Shown: positions 42,768-51,385 of the stretch, one piece after another | How the letters are laid out: each line of letters begins with the position of its first letter | How positions within the stretch are numbered: position 1 is the first letter of the stretch | Origin: Paracoccaceae bacterium | GTDB lineage: Bacteria > Pseudomonadota > Alphaproteobacteria > Rhodobacterales > Rhodobacteraceae | Assembly (NCBI GenBank): GCA_020637675.1 | Contig: JACKKD010000003.1 | Span: 310,001-374,000, forward strand | Direction of reading: 5' to 3' | DNA: 64,000 bases | The notes under the pieces: model-generated | Told to the model about the DNA's origin: nothing | The model's database searches: none | Seen by the model: the letters and a program-made list of their open reading frames with translations, nothing else | Position numbers and translations under genes: made by a program

Positions 42768-43739
42768 ATGCTGACCGTCGCCGCGCTGTACCGCTTCACC
42801 CCCTTTCCCGATCCGGCCGAACTACGCGCGCCCCTGCTCGCCGCCTGCAATGCGGGTGGGGTGCGCGGCTCGATCCTACTTGCACGGGAAGGGATCAACG
42901 GCACGATCGCGGGCCCGCGGGAGGGGATCGACGCGGTGCTCGCCCATATCCGCGCCCTGCCGGGCTGCGCCGAGATCGCGTGGAAGGAAAGCACCGCCCC
43001 GGCCATGCCGTTCGGCAGGATGAAGGTGCGGCTGAAGCGCGAGATCGTGACGATGGGCGTTGCGGACGTTGATCCGACCCGCGCCGTCGGACGCCATGTC
43101 GAGCCGGCCGACTGGAACGCGCTGATCACGGACGAGGATGTCGTCGTCATTGACACGCGCAATGCCTACGAGGTTGCGATCGGCAGTTTCCGGGGCGCGG
43201 TCGATCCCGGCACGGCGAGCTTCCGCGACTTCCCGTCGTGGTGGCGTGCGAACGCCAGCCGGTTCGGTAACCGGCGCGTGGCGATGTTCTGCGCCGGCGG
43301 CATAAGATGTGAGAAATCCACGAGCTTCCTGCTGCAGGAGGGCGTGGCGGAAGTCTTCCACCTGAAGGGCGGGATCCTGAAGTATCTGGAGGAGGTGCCG
43401 GAAGCTGACAGCCTCTGGCAGGGTGGCTGCTTCGTATTCGACGAGCGGGTGAGCGTGGGCCACGGGCTGACGATCACCGGCCACGGGCTCTGCCGCGCGT
43501 GCCGGCGGCCCTTCACGGCGCAGGACCGAGCGCATCCGGATTTCGAGGACGGCGTCTCCTGCCCCGCTTGCCGCGACCGTTTCACGGAAGCGGACCGCGC
43601 GCGTTTCCGTGAGCGCCAGCGGCAGGTCGCGCTGGCCGACGCCCGGGGTGCGCCGCATTTCGGGCCGGAGGCCGGTCAGCGCCCGAGGAAGGCGAAGAGC
43701 TTGTCGAAACGGTCCGGGCCGACACGCGACCAGTCGTAG
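42768..43739 (+). CDS. trhO: tRNA uridine-34 hydroxylase TrhO (rhodanese family)
   Basis: A 323-residue YceA/TrhO protein that hydroxylates wobble uridine 34 in some tRNAs using oxygen. The UPF0176 N-terminal domain is followed by a rhodanese domain with catalytic Cys in MFCAGGIRCEKS and by a C-terminal zinc-like motif (CRACRRPF and SCPACRDRF). ATG 42768 is a good fit to the family. A basic 40-residue tail overlaps the 3' end of the convergent glycosyltransferase gene by 64 bases. Confidence 0.92.
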   Translation: MLTVAALYRFTPFPDPAELRAPLLAACNAGGVRGSILLAREGINGTIAGPREGIDAVLAHIRALPGCAEIAWKESTAPAMPFGRMKVRLKREIVTMGVADVDPTRAVGRHVEPADWNALITDEDVVVIDTRNAYEVAIGSFRGAVDPGTASFRDFPSWWRANASRFGNRRVAMFCAGGIRCEKSTSFLLQEGVAEVFHLKGGILKYLEEVPEADSLWQGGCFVFDERVSVGHGLTITGHGLCRACRRPFTAQDRAHPDFEDGVSCPACRDRFTEADRARFRERQRQVALADARGAPHFGPEAGQRPRKAKSLSKRSGPTRDQS

Positions 43740-44899
43740 CCGAGCGAGGCGGCGCGGGCGACGGCCCCGCGATCGCGGCGAAAATCCTCATCGGCGGCAT
43801 AGGCCGAAAGGCGGTCGCGGAAGGCCGCAATGTCGTGCGGATCGATGATCTCGACCGCGCCGGTCTCGGCACCGATCCGTCCCGCCCCGGCGACGGAGGC
43901 GATGACCGGGAGGCCGTGTGCCGCGGCCTCGTAGGTCGATATCGGATCGCCTTCCTCCAGCGAGGGCAGGACCGCAATGTCGGCCCGCAGCAGCTCTTCG
44001 GCGACATCGTCGCTGAAGCCGATCGCCGAAACGGTATCGGCATCGAGCACGTCGGAAAAGCGGGCACGGATCGCCGGCTCCACCTCGCCAACGAGCCTCA
44101 GGCGCGCACCGGGAGGCGGGCTGCGCCAGGCTTCCAGCAGGAGGTGCGCTCCCTTGCGGACGCAGACGGAGCCCACGAAGACGAAAGTCACCGGTGCGCC
44201 GGGCGCGCGCGCGGGGCGGTCCGGAAGGACGGCTGGCACCGAGGTGCCGTAACTCGAGGGGATGACGCGGCTGGCAACGGGCGTTCCCGCGAATGCGTGT
44301 TCCGCCGCGGGACTCGGCGCGAAGATCGCGCTGCAGAGCACCTGGCGGAGGTTCTGGATCGCGATCCTCAGATCGGTGATGCCATGCCCGGGAGGCAGGC
44401 CGAGCGCATCGTAGGCGGCATCCAGAACCGGCTTTGCCACCGCCATCCGGGTGTTGACGGATTCGGTGACGATGGTCACACCGCGCCGGGCGAGCCGTTC
44501 GTAGACGGATACCGGCACCGAGGGCCAGAGATAGGCGATGTCGCCTTCCCCAACCGCGTCGAGATAGCGCCGGTGCAGCAAACCGTCCGCGATTCGCCGG
44601 CCGAAGGGAAAGTGCCGGACAACGCGGGGCACCCCCTCGCGTACGGGAAGCCCCGGCGGCATCTGACCGTGAAAGCGGGCGGTGACGAGATCGGCGCGGT
44701 AGCCCGCTGCGATCGAGGCGGCGAGGATCGACCGGCAGGTGCGACCCACGCCCACCGTCTCGCAGGGATTGCTCATGAGCGCGCGAATCGGCCTGGCGGG
44801 ATGAACCCGGACCGAGGGGGGCGCCTTCGGCTTTTCCGGCAGGACGAACTGGCGCGGTGCAGTCACGGACACGGGCGGGCAACCTTCAGGTGAACACAC
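43676..44899 (-). CDS. Glycosyltransferase, GT4-like
   Basis: A 407-residue GT-B-fold glycosyltransferase family 1/4 protein. The C-terminal donor site contains FVFVGSVCVRKGAHLLLEAW and PSLEEGDPISTYEAAAHGLP, the EX7E-like motif. It probably adds a sugar in surface-polysaccharide synthesis. The GTG start at 44899 has little ribosome-binding support; a later GTG encoding SVTAPRQ is possible. It is divergent from an acetyltransferase and starts the polysaccharide region. Donor and acceptor unknown. Confidence 0.85.
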   Translation of the reverse strand: MCSPEGCPPVSVTAPRQFVLPEKPKAPPSVRVHPARPIRALMSNPCETVGVGRTCRSILAASIAAGYRADLVTARFHGQMPPGLPVREGVPRVVRHFPFGRRIADGLLHRRYLDAVGEGDIAYLWPSVPVSVYERLARRGVTIVTESVNTRMAVAKPVLDAAYDALGLPPGHGITDLRIAIQNLRQVLCSAIFAPSPAAEHAFAGTPVASRVIPSSYGTSVPAVLPDRPARAPGAPVTFVFVGSVCVRKGAHLLLEAWRSPPPGARLRLVGEVEPAIRARFSDVLDADTVSAIGFSDDVAEELLRADIAVLPSLEEGDPISTYEAAAHGLPVIASVAGAGRIGAETGAVEIIDPHDIAAFRDRLSAYAADEDFRRDRGAVARAASLGYDWSRVGPDRFDKLFAFLGR

Positions 44900-45127
44900 G
44901 ATAGGCTTACGCCTGATGACAACGGCTGCAAAGTGCGTTCGCCCTTCCGGAGGTGCGCGCCGCCTGCGCGAGGGCCGATGCGATCGGCATGACCTGAATG
45001 TTGCCGAAACGGCGACAGGATGCGCCGCTGCGACCGCCCCGCGGTGCGGCGACTGCAGCGCCCCCTTCTGGAGCGGGGGCTGCCCCGGTATGCTTGGTCA
45101 CGGGCGCGAGGCGGGAAGGATGACGGG

Positions 45128-45637
45128 ATGGACGAAACGACGGGCGGACAGCCGATGAAGAAGGCGCGGCGGCGCGGGCTGAACAGGCTTTCCGGCCTGC
45201 GCAACCTCATCGTCGATGCAAAGCGGCTCTGGTATCGCCGGGTCTGGGGCATGGACATCCATCCCACGGCGCAATTCTCGCTTTCGGCGAAGTTCGACCG
45301 GACCTTCCCGATCGGTATCCACATCGGACCGCTGAGCTACGTTGCCTTCGATACCCGCATTCTGACGCATGATCGCACGCGCGGGCTCTACCTGCACACG
45401 CGGATCGGCGCCAACTGTTTCATCGGCGGATGCAGCCTGATCCTGCCAGGGGTGGAGATCGGCGACAACTGCGTGGTGGGCGCGGGCTCCGTCGTCACGA
45501 AATCGGTGCCGCCCCGCTCGATCGTTGCAGGCAATCCGGCAAAGGTGATCCGCTCGGGGATCGAGGTCGGGCCCTATGGCCGCTTCCTCGACGCTGACGC
45601 CACAGAGAGCGCCCTGGCCGAACAGGGGCTAACCTGA
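45128..45637 (+). CDS. Hexapeptide-repeat acyltransferase (WcaF-like)
   Basis: A 169-residue left-handed beta-helix O- or N-acetyltransferase of polysaccharide synthesis. Its repeats include IGANCFIGGCSLILPGVEIG, followed by DNCVVGAGSVVTKSVPP and the RSIVAGNPAKVI tail. I chose ATG 45128 with AAGGA upstream; ATG 45155 is possible. It is 4 bases before the SGNH hydrolase gene, so the two are one transcript. It probably decorates exopolysaccharide or lipid-linked units. Confidence 0.87.
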   Translation: MDETTGGQPMKKARRRGLNRLSGLRNLIVDAKRLWYRRVWGMDIHPTAQFSLSAKFDRTFPIGIHIGPLSYVAFDTRILTHDRTRGLYLHTRIGANCFIGGCSLILPGVEIGDNCVVGAGSVVTKSVPPRSIVAGNPAKVIRSGIEVGPYGRFLDADATESALAEQGLT

Positions 45638-45641
45638 GCCG

Positions 45642-46343
45642 ATGGCCCGCGCGGCCTTCCTGACCGGCCTCCTCGTGATCCTCGTTGCGGCGGTGGCCGT
45701 GTTCCGGCAGGCGCCGGGGCCCGGGGCGCCGCGCGACCGGATCGTGCCTGCGACCCGTCCCGCGCCGGAACAGCTGTCCGTCGTGGCATTTGGCACCAGT
45801 CTCACAGCGCGCGCGGTCTGGCCGGCGGAGCTTGGGGCCAGGCTTGCCGGTTGCGGCTTCGCCGCGGCCAGCGTGACCGTCCGGGCGCAGCCGGGTGCGG
45901 GTTCTGCCGCAGGCAGGGATCTGGTCGGGGCTGAGGGGCCGGGCCCCTTCAATGTCGCGCTGATCGAGTTCGCCATCAACGATGCGGACCTGATCGACGG
46001 GGTGTCACAGGCGGCGAGCCTGCAGAACCATCGGGCGATCATCCGCGCGCTGAGGAGCCGCCACCCTGACATTGCCATCGTGCTGCTGACGACAAATCCG
46101 GTGGCCGGACTACAGCGGCTGAAGCGGCCGAAGCTCATGGCCTATGGCGATATCTACGTGCAACTCGCGGCAGGGGAGGGCGTCAGCCTTTTCGACGGCA
46201 CCGCGCGGTGGCTCGACGAAGGATCGGGGGGCCAGGCCCTCGTGGACGGGCTGCATCCGGAGCCGGGGCTGGAGGCCCGGCTTTACGCGCGGCCGCTGGC
46301 CGAGACCGTCGCGCGGATCTTCGGCCGGAGCTGCACACCCTAA
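45642..46343 (+). CDS. SGNH/GDSL-family hydrolase, membrane-anchored or exported
   Basis: A 233-residue hydrolase with an uncleaved or signal-anchor helix (residues 4-21). The GDSL box is FGTSLTARAVW with Ser53, a variant where Thr replaces Asp. The Asn block is FAINDADLID, and the C-terminal Asp/His block is DGLHPEPG. It likely deacetylates or esterifies an extracellular polysaccharide. It is coupled to the acetyltransferase 4 bases upstream, consistent with an acetylation/deacetylation pair. Not related in sequence to the large downstream protein except for the general fold. Confidence 0.83.
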   Translation: MARAAFLTGLLVILVAAVAVFRQAPGPGAPRDRIVPATRPAPEQLSVVAFGTSLTARAVWPAELGARLAGCGFAAASVTVRAQPGAGSAAGRDLVGAEGPGPFNVALIEFAINDADLIDGVSQAASLQNHRAIIRALRSRHPDIAIVLLTTNPVAGLQRLKRPKLMAYGDIYVQLAAGEGVSLFDGTARWLDEGSGGQALVDGLHPEPGLEARLYARPLAETVARIFGRSCTP

Positions 46344-46567
46344 CATCCGCCTTCGCCCCCGCGCGATCCGATCCCCTCCCCGGCAACGCCCAGGCGGAGG
46401 ATGGTATCCCCTTGGGGCAACCTGCCGGCACGGACGTGGACGGGGCCCCCGCCGCTCGGCCGGGGCGGCCGGTCCCGTGGCGGCTCAGACGCCACCGGAC
46501 GAGCGCGGCCCGGACCGGTGCCGACCGGCATGTGGGTGGCGCCGTCCCGCAAGACGGGAAAAAGGCC

Positions 46568-48811
46568 ATGATCACACTCTCCGCCCTCACGATCGACCAG
46601 AGACAGGCTGGCGGCGACGCCCCGGCGCCGAACCTCGGCTCGGTCACGCTGGCCAGCTTCAGTGCCGACCGGGTGATCTTCGACAGCGGGGCGGGCTTCG
46701 GGCTCGCCGAGGCCGAGATACAGCTCTCCGGCACCGCCACGGCGGGCGAGGTGGTGCAGGCGCGAGCCCTGTCGCTCGACGATGGCGGCGCGACCACCAC
46801 GGCCTGGGCGGATGTCGCCACAGCGGACGTGGGCGGGCTCTGGTCAGGCACGATCACGGCACCCCGCAGCGCCTCGTGGTTCCGACCCGAGGTCAGGCTC
46901 AAGGCGCATCCGGCGGTGGCGGCGCAGGGCGCGCATCGCTTCGGGGTGGGGCACGTCATCGCCATCTGGGGCCAATCGGAACCGGACCGCATCATCTCGG
47001 CCTTCCACAACACCACCACACCGCCTGCGGTGAGCGACCCGGAGGCGATCCAGATCCTCCATGGCGCGGCTGCGACGCCTGCGCGGCACTTCGTGACGAA
47101 CGCCGCACCGCTCACTGCAGGTGCGGCGGCGCTGGCGGCAACACTGATCGCGGAACGGCCGGGAGAGAAGTTCGCCGTGATCTTCCACACGGTTCCAGGC
47201 ACCGATCCGCGCGAACTGGTGGACGACGCGAACCCGGGCAGGTCCTGGGCTGCCGACAGGGCGCTGCATGACTTCGCCACCGCCGATGGCCAGCATGTGG
47301 GCCTTGCAGCGATGTCGTGGTTCGCCGCTCCGGGCAGCCTCGGCGCCGCCTATGGCGAGGCGATGTTCCCGCTATTCGCGGGCAAGACCATCGCGGGGGT
47401 GCCGGTCACCTTCCCGGCGACGATCAGCTACGGTGCAGGACTGAGCTATCATGCCGACCACTGGTTCGGAGAGCTCTACGACTACACGAGGACGCGCTGG
47501 GTGCCCTATGGGCCTCATCGCTTCGACATCGATGCCGACATGCAGGATGCCACGCATGTCCTGGGCGGCGCGGTGCAGAGCAACCTCGCCAACAAGCAGG
47601 CAGCGCGGCAGAGCTGGCGGGCCATGCTGGCGCTGCCGGCGGCAACCATGTTCCTGCCCACGGCCGTGGAGCCCGTGACCTACGTCAACGGCGTCGACGA
47701 CGGTGCCGGCAGCTGGACCGACTTCTCGCACCCCGCCGGAAACACGCTCGACGGGATTCAGGCCTGGGCCCGGCTGACGGCCCACGCGATCCTGCGCTCG
47801 ACCGGGCTTTCAACCTGGGCCGTTCCAACCTTCGACCAATCGCTCTGGGAGTCGACAGGCGCCTGGGTGGAAGTCTGGTCATCCTCCGGGTCGGTCACGA
47901 CGACGCGGCGCGCGCGGGGGGAGCCGGCACTCGGCTCCGGCCTGTCCCACTGGACCGAGGTCATGGGCTTCCAGATCAACGGCGCACCGGCGCGCAATGC
48001 CCAGATCGTCGCCGGAAGGGTGCGGGTCTTCCCCAATGCCGGCACCTTCACCTATGCCGATGCGATCCAATACGGCGAGGGTGGCGCGACGGGCATGATC
48101 GCTTTCCCGGAGGACCATGTCGCCGCGACCTGGAAGAACCTGCCAATCGTCAATGTCGGTGCGGCGGGGGTTGACGGAATCCCTGTCGCACCCCTTCCCG
48201 CCGCCGCGACGCTTGCCAATACGCTGCCGGCCGCCGCGCAGCCTTTCACCACCAGCGCGACCGGACCCTATTTCCTCGATCCTGCCAACGTGCCCGCGGG
48301 AACGGCGCAGATCACCTTCGCCGCGCGGTTCCGGCTTGCGGCGCTGCCGCCGACGGGCAGCTACATCCTGTTCGCGCAGTCGGGCGGGAGCTTCGACGTG
48401 GAGATACTCAACAATGGCAGCCTGAGGGTGAACATCCGCGACAGCGCCGCCGTCAAGGTCCTGAACAATGCCCTCGTCTCCGCCGGACTGGGCGGCGGCA
48501 TCTGGTACGACCTCGTCTGCTCGGCCGATCACGTGGCAAAAGTCTGCCGGTTGCAACTGAACGGCGCGCTCATTGCCACGTTACCCTTCTCTGTTGCCGG
48601 CACGGGTCTCTTCGCCAGCAGCCGAGCGTTGAGTTTCCTCGCGCGCAACAACGGGACGCTGCAGTATGTCGGCGCTGCGGAAACATTGCGCGCCTGGCTG
48701 ACTGCGACTGCTGCGGGGGACGCGCCGGCGACGACGCCCCACAAGAGCATCGCGGGGCCTGCGTCCCTTGCCAACGCCGATCCGTGGAAACTCGGCGCGA
48801 ACGCGACATGA
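46568..48811 (+). CDS. Large SGNH/LamG-like protein, possible surface fibre
   Basis: A 747-residue protein with no signal peptide. Residues 1-115 form a beta-rich region. Residues 125-345 have an SGNH-like core (AIWGQSE with Ser137, DATH with Asp327 and His330). Residues 560-747 form a concanavalin/LamG-like fold (ITFAARFRLAALPPTGSYIL and similar). Start ATG 46568, with AAAAAGG before it, was chosen because upstream codons are low-complexity. A strong terminator follows, then a convergent spike-base homologue. It may be a polysaccharide-binding or deacetylating fibre, akin to phage tail-spike enzymes. I do not recognise a named family. Confidence 0.6.
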   Translation: MITLSALTIDQRQAGGDAPAPNLGSVTLASFSADRVIFDSGAGFGLAEAEIQLSGTATAGEVVQARALSLDDGGATTTAWADVATADVGGLWSGTITAPRSASWFRPEVRLKAHPAVAAQGAHRFGVGHVIAIWGQSEPDRIISAFHNTTTPPAVSDPEAIQILHGAAATPARHFVTNAAPLTAGAAALAATLIAERPGEKFAVIFHTVPGTDPRELVDDANPGRSWAADRALHDFATADGQHVGLAAMSWFAAPGSLGAAYGEAMFPLFAGKTIAGVPVTFPATISYGAGLSYHADHWFGELYDYTRTRWVPYGPHRFDIDADMQDATHVLGGAVQSNLANKQAARQSWRAMLALPAATMFLPTAVEPVTYVNGVDDGAGSWTDFSHPAGNTLDGIQAWARLTAHAILRSTGLSTWAVPTFDQSLWESTGAWVEVWSSSGSVTTTRRARGEPALGSGLSHWTEVMGFQINGAPARNAQIVAGRVRVFPNAGTFTYADAIQYGEGGATGMIAFPEDHVAATWKNLPIVNVGAAGVDGIPVAPLPAAATLANTLPAAAQPFTTSATGPYFLDPANVPAGTAQITFAARFRLAALPPTGSYILFAQSGGSFDVEILNNGSLRVNIRDSAAVKVLNNALVSAGLGGGIWYDLVCSADHVAKVCRLQLNGALIATLPFSVAGTGLFASSRALSFLARNNGTLQYVGAAETLRAWLTATAAGDAPATTPHKSIAGPASLANADPWKLGANAT

Positions 48812-48832
48812 AGCCGTAAGAGTGAAATGCAG

Positions 48833-48857
48833 CAGGGGCCCGCCGGGCCCCTGTTTT
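48833..48857. terminator. Bidirectional-looking terminator
   Basis: CAGGGGCCC-GCC-GGGCCCCTG is a perfect 9-bp stem followed by TTTT on the plus strand. It lies between the convergent fibre-like and spike-base genes and ends the plus-strand transcript. Confidence 0.9.
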
Positions 48858-48891
48858 CCGTTCCTCGCGGCGGAGCGGCACGATCGCCGGA

Positions 48892-49152
48892 TCACCAGAG
48901 CGCGACGATATCTGTCGCCGTCGTCCCCGTGGCGTTGACCCGCGCCGTGCGAACGGGCAGGACGCTGCCCGCCTGGACATTGCGGAAAACGACGGTCTGC
49001 CCGCCCGCCAAACGCGCCGCGACGTCGCCGGTCTGGCCGATGAAGAGCGCACGCGGAAGGACCGCAAGGTCTGTCGCGTCGCTGGGAACCACGGCTGCGG
49101 CATCGCGCGCCGGCGCCGTCAGGCTGGTGGGATAGTCGGAAAACTTGTCCAT
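48892..49152 (-). CDS. RcGTA-type head-spike base protein homologue (Rcc01079/GhsA family)
   Basis: An 86-residue beta-rich protein. The landmark segments ATDLAVLPRALFIGQTGDVA, then GGQTVVFRNVQAGSVLPVR and the C-terminal GTTATDIVALW match, as I recall it, the spike base protein family of Rhodobacter capsulatus gene transfer agent (Rcc01079, GhsA). GhsA and GhsB make head spikes that bind the capsular polysaccharide. ATG 49152 has GGAGACAG upstream. It stands in a surface-polysaccharide region, beside a large fibre-like protein, away from any capsid or portal genes, and is probably one of the unlinked spike loci. Confidence 0.78.
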   Translation of the reverse strand: MDKFSDYPTSLTAPARDAAAVVPSDATDLAVLPRALFIGQTGDVAARLAGGQTVVFRNVQAGSVLPVRTARVNATGTTATDIVALW

Positions 49153-49526
49153 CTCTGTCTCCTGTTCGAGCCTCTGCCCTGTGCGGCCGAGACGTCGCAG
49201 GCGTGCTTCCTGCCCGGCCGGCCGGAGTCATCGTCTCTGTCGCCAAGGCGGAAAGGCGGCCGATGGGGCCACCTTCCAACCGCGCAACAATGACGTCAGG
49301 CCGGTTAACATTGCCGCACACAACCGTACGGTGAGCATTGTTTCTCTCCAAGTTTCGGATGATTCCGTTTTCGGCGGATTCGCGCCGTTTTGGTCAAAAC
49401 TTACTTAACGGAAACCCGCCAATTCGGTGCCTTTGACACATGACGACGCCAATTGCGCCGCATCTTCGCCACGTTGTCCCGCATTGTTGAGAGCATCGAT
49501 ACACTCTCGATCAAGGGAACACGCTA
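49153..49526. promoter_or_regulatory. Divergent promoter region
   Basis: These 374 bases separate the divergent spike-base and beta-helix genes and are relatively A+T-rich near 49350-49410. Palindromes TGACGTCA (49291-49298) and ACCGTACGGT (49323-49332) are present, but I cannot tie them to a regulator. No gene is visible. Confidence 0.4.
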
Positions 49527-51320
49527 ATGAAACTTGCGCGCTCACTCGCGTTGTTGGGGCTGAGCACTGCGCTTGCGGGATCGCAGGCCCTTGCAGCCGA
49601 CTACTTCGTCCAGGCGATCACACCCGGCGCGGTCTCGGGAACACCGCTTGCCGTCATCACGCTCCAGTCGGGCGGCGAAAGCGCGCCCTCGACCGGGGTT
49701 CCGCCCGTACGGGTCGTTGCCAAGCAGTCGGAGCGGATCGGCAAGTGGGTCAAGGTACGGAAGGAGAAGGGCAGCGAGGAGACGTCGCCCGAAATCGTCA
49801 CGACCGATGAAACGGCCGCACCCGAGGCCTCCGACATGAGCGGGAGCGACGGCAACGCCGAAGTGGCGTCGTCGGGCGACGCCGGCCTGAGCGAGGGCGG
49901 AGCACTGATCGACTCGGAGGGGACGACCGAGGGATCCACGGCACTTGGCGAATCCGCGACCGCGGCGGCCGACACGACGGCCGATACCCCGGCTCCCACG
50001 CCCACCACCACGACGACTGCGCCGGTGACCACGGCACCGGCAACCACGCCGACGACCACTACCACTGCGCCAGTGCCCACCGCGCCGACCACGAACCTCG
50101 TCGCCCCGGCCAGCACGTCCGGCGTTGCCGTGCCGCCGGGCGCCCAGATCTGGAAGAACTTCGACTCGCTGATGACATCGGGCAAAGTCACCGGCGGGGA
50201 CCGGATTTTCCTGCTCGACGGCTATCACGGCCAGATCCTCGTGCGGGACAAGAAGTTCACCTCGACCGTGACGATAGCTCCGGCCGCGGGCGCGGTGGCC
50301 CATGCCGATTCGGTCCTGGTGATGAACTCGTCGAACGTCCACATCCAGGGACTCAAGGTTTGGCCGCGGTCATCCAACGCCGGGAACGGCGCGCTTGTCC
50401 GCACCTACTCGAGCGCCAGCAACATCGCGTTCACCGGCCTTGACGTGCGCGGCATCGCGACAGCCGGAAACTATTCGAGCTGGACCGCGACCGACTGGAA
50501 CAACTACCAGCGTACCGGCTTCCAGGTCGACGGACCCAACATCACGGTGGCGCGCAACCGGGTCACGGGGATCTTCAACGGCATCATCATGCTGGGAAAG
50601 AACGCGCTGCTGGAAGCGAACATCGTCGATGGCTTCTCCGGCGACGGGATGCGGGCCCTGGGCGACAACTCCGTCGTGCGCGGCAACAAGGTGCAGAACT
50701 GCCATCAGGTGAACGGTAGCCACACGGATGCCTTCCAGGCCTGGACCAACGGCCCGACCGGCAAGGTCGGTACAGGGACGCTTAGGAACGTCACGATCGA
50801 GGACAACAAGATCTTCGAGTTCGTCGGAACGCGCAGTCCAATTGCTTGCAAGCTGCAGGGTATCAGCCTGTTTGCCGGCGTGTACGACAACTTCGTGATC
50901 CGCAACAACGTGATCTCGACGACGGCCTACCACGGCATCACGATCGCCGGCGGTCAGAACAGCCAGATCGTCAACAACACCGTTGTCCACGCCTTCGGCA
51001 CGGCGGGTGTCTATCCCTGGATCCGTGTCTCGGCGAACCGCGACGGCAGGCCATCGCTCAACGTGACGGTGGCAAACAACATGACCACGTCGTTGAAGGT
51101 GAACCAAGACGCGACCAAGGCCATCGTCGCGACCAACAACGTGGTCGTGACCAATGCCTCGAACGAGTTCGCCGGGGTGAGCAAGCAGGATTTCAACCTG
51201 AGGTCGGGTTCGAAGGGCGTTGACGCTGGCATACCGGCCTTGGCCCCGAAGGATGACATCGTCGGTGCGGCGCGGCCGAAGGGCAAGGCGCCGGACGCAG
51301 GGGCCTACGAGAACTTCTGA
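49527..51320 (+). CDS. Secreted right-handed beta-helix protein, possible polysaccharide lyase
   Basis: A 597-residue exported protein with a signal peptide (MKLARSLALLGLSTALAGSQ, cleavage near ALA). Residues 75-200 are acidic, then Ser/Thr/Pro-rich with a duplicated Thr-Ala-Pro linker (159-189). Residues 205-590 form a pectate-lyase-like parallel beta-helix of repeated strands such as ITVARNRVTGIFNGIIMLGK and VIRNNVISTTAYHGITIAG. Such proteins cleave or bind the exopolysaccharide. Its neighbours are glycosyltransferases and exosortase genes. No catalytic residues can be proved from this. Confidence 0.78.
   Translation: MKLARSLALLGLSTALAGSQALAADYFVQAITPGAVSGTPLAVITLQSGGESAPSTGVPPVRVVAKQSERIGKWVKVRKEKGSEETSPEIVTTDETAAPEASDMSGSDGNAEVASSGDAGLSEGGALIDSEGTTEGSTALGESATAAADTTADTPAPTPTTTTTAPVTTAPATTPTTTTTAPVPTAPTTNLVAPASTSGVAVPPGAQIWKNFDSLMTSGKVTGGDRIFLLDGYHGQILVRDKKFTSTVTIAPAAGAVAHADSVLVMNSSNVHIQGLKVWPRSSNAGNGALVRTYSSASNIAFTGLDVRGIATAGNYSSWTATDWNNYQRTGFQVDGPNITVARNRVTGIFNGIIMLGKNALLEANIVDGFSGDGMRALGDNSVVRGNKVQNCHQVNGSHTDAFQAWTNGPTGKVGTGTLRNVTIEDNKIFEFVGTRSPIACKLQGISLFAGVYDNFVIRNNVISTTAYHGITIAGGQNSQIVNNTVVHAFGTAGVYPWIRVSANRDGRPSLNVTVANNMTTSLKVNQDATKAIVATNNVVVTNASNEFAGVSKQDFNLRSGSKGVDAGIPALAPKDDIVGAARPKGKAPDAGAYENF
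50001..50093 (+). repeat. In-frame duplication encoding a Thr-rich linker
   Basis: Two consecutive units of 48 and 45 bases encode PTTTTTAPVTTAPATT and PTTTTTAPVPTAPTT (residues 159-189). This is a flexible, possibly glycosylated linker between the acidic N-terminus and the beta-helix. It is coding and not a CRISPR or mobile repeat. Confidence 0.85.
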
Positions 51321-51344
51321 TCCCGCACGGGTTGCGCGACGATC

Positions 51345-51374
51345 GGCCCCGCCGGACAAACCGGCGGGGCCTTT
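51345..51374 (+). terminator. Rho-independent terminator
   Basis: GGCCCCGCCGG-ACAAA-CCGGCGGGGCC is an 11-bp perfect stem followed by TTT, 25 bases after the beta-helix gene stop. Confidence 0.85.
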
Positions 51375-51385
51375 GCCATGCCGTG

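Noticed and set aside
48892..49152. Part of a prophage or complete GTA cluster
   Set aside because: No capsid, portal, terminase or tail genes are in the window; only the spike-base homologue (and possibly a fibre) is present.
50001..50093. Direct repeats as CRISPR or minisatellite insertion
   Set aside because: Only two units, in frame and coding for a Thr/Ala/Pro linker of a secreted protein; no spacers or cas genes.
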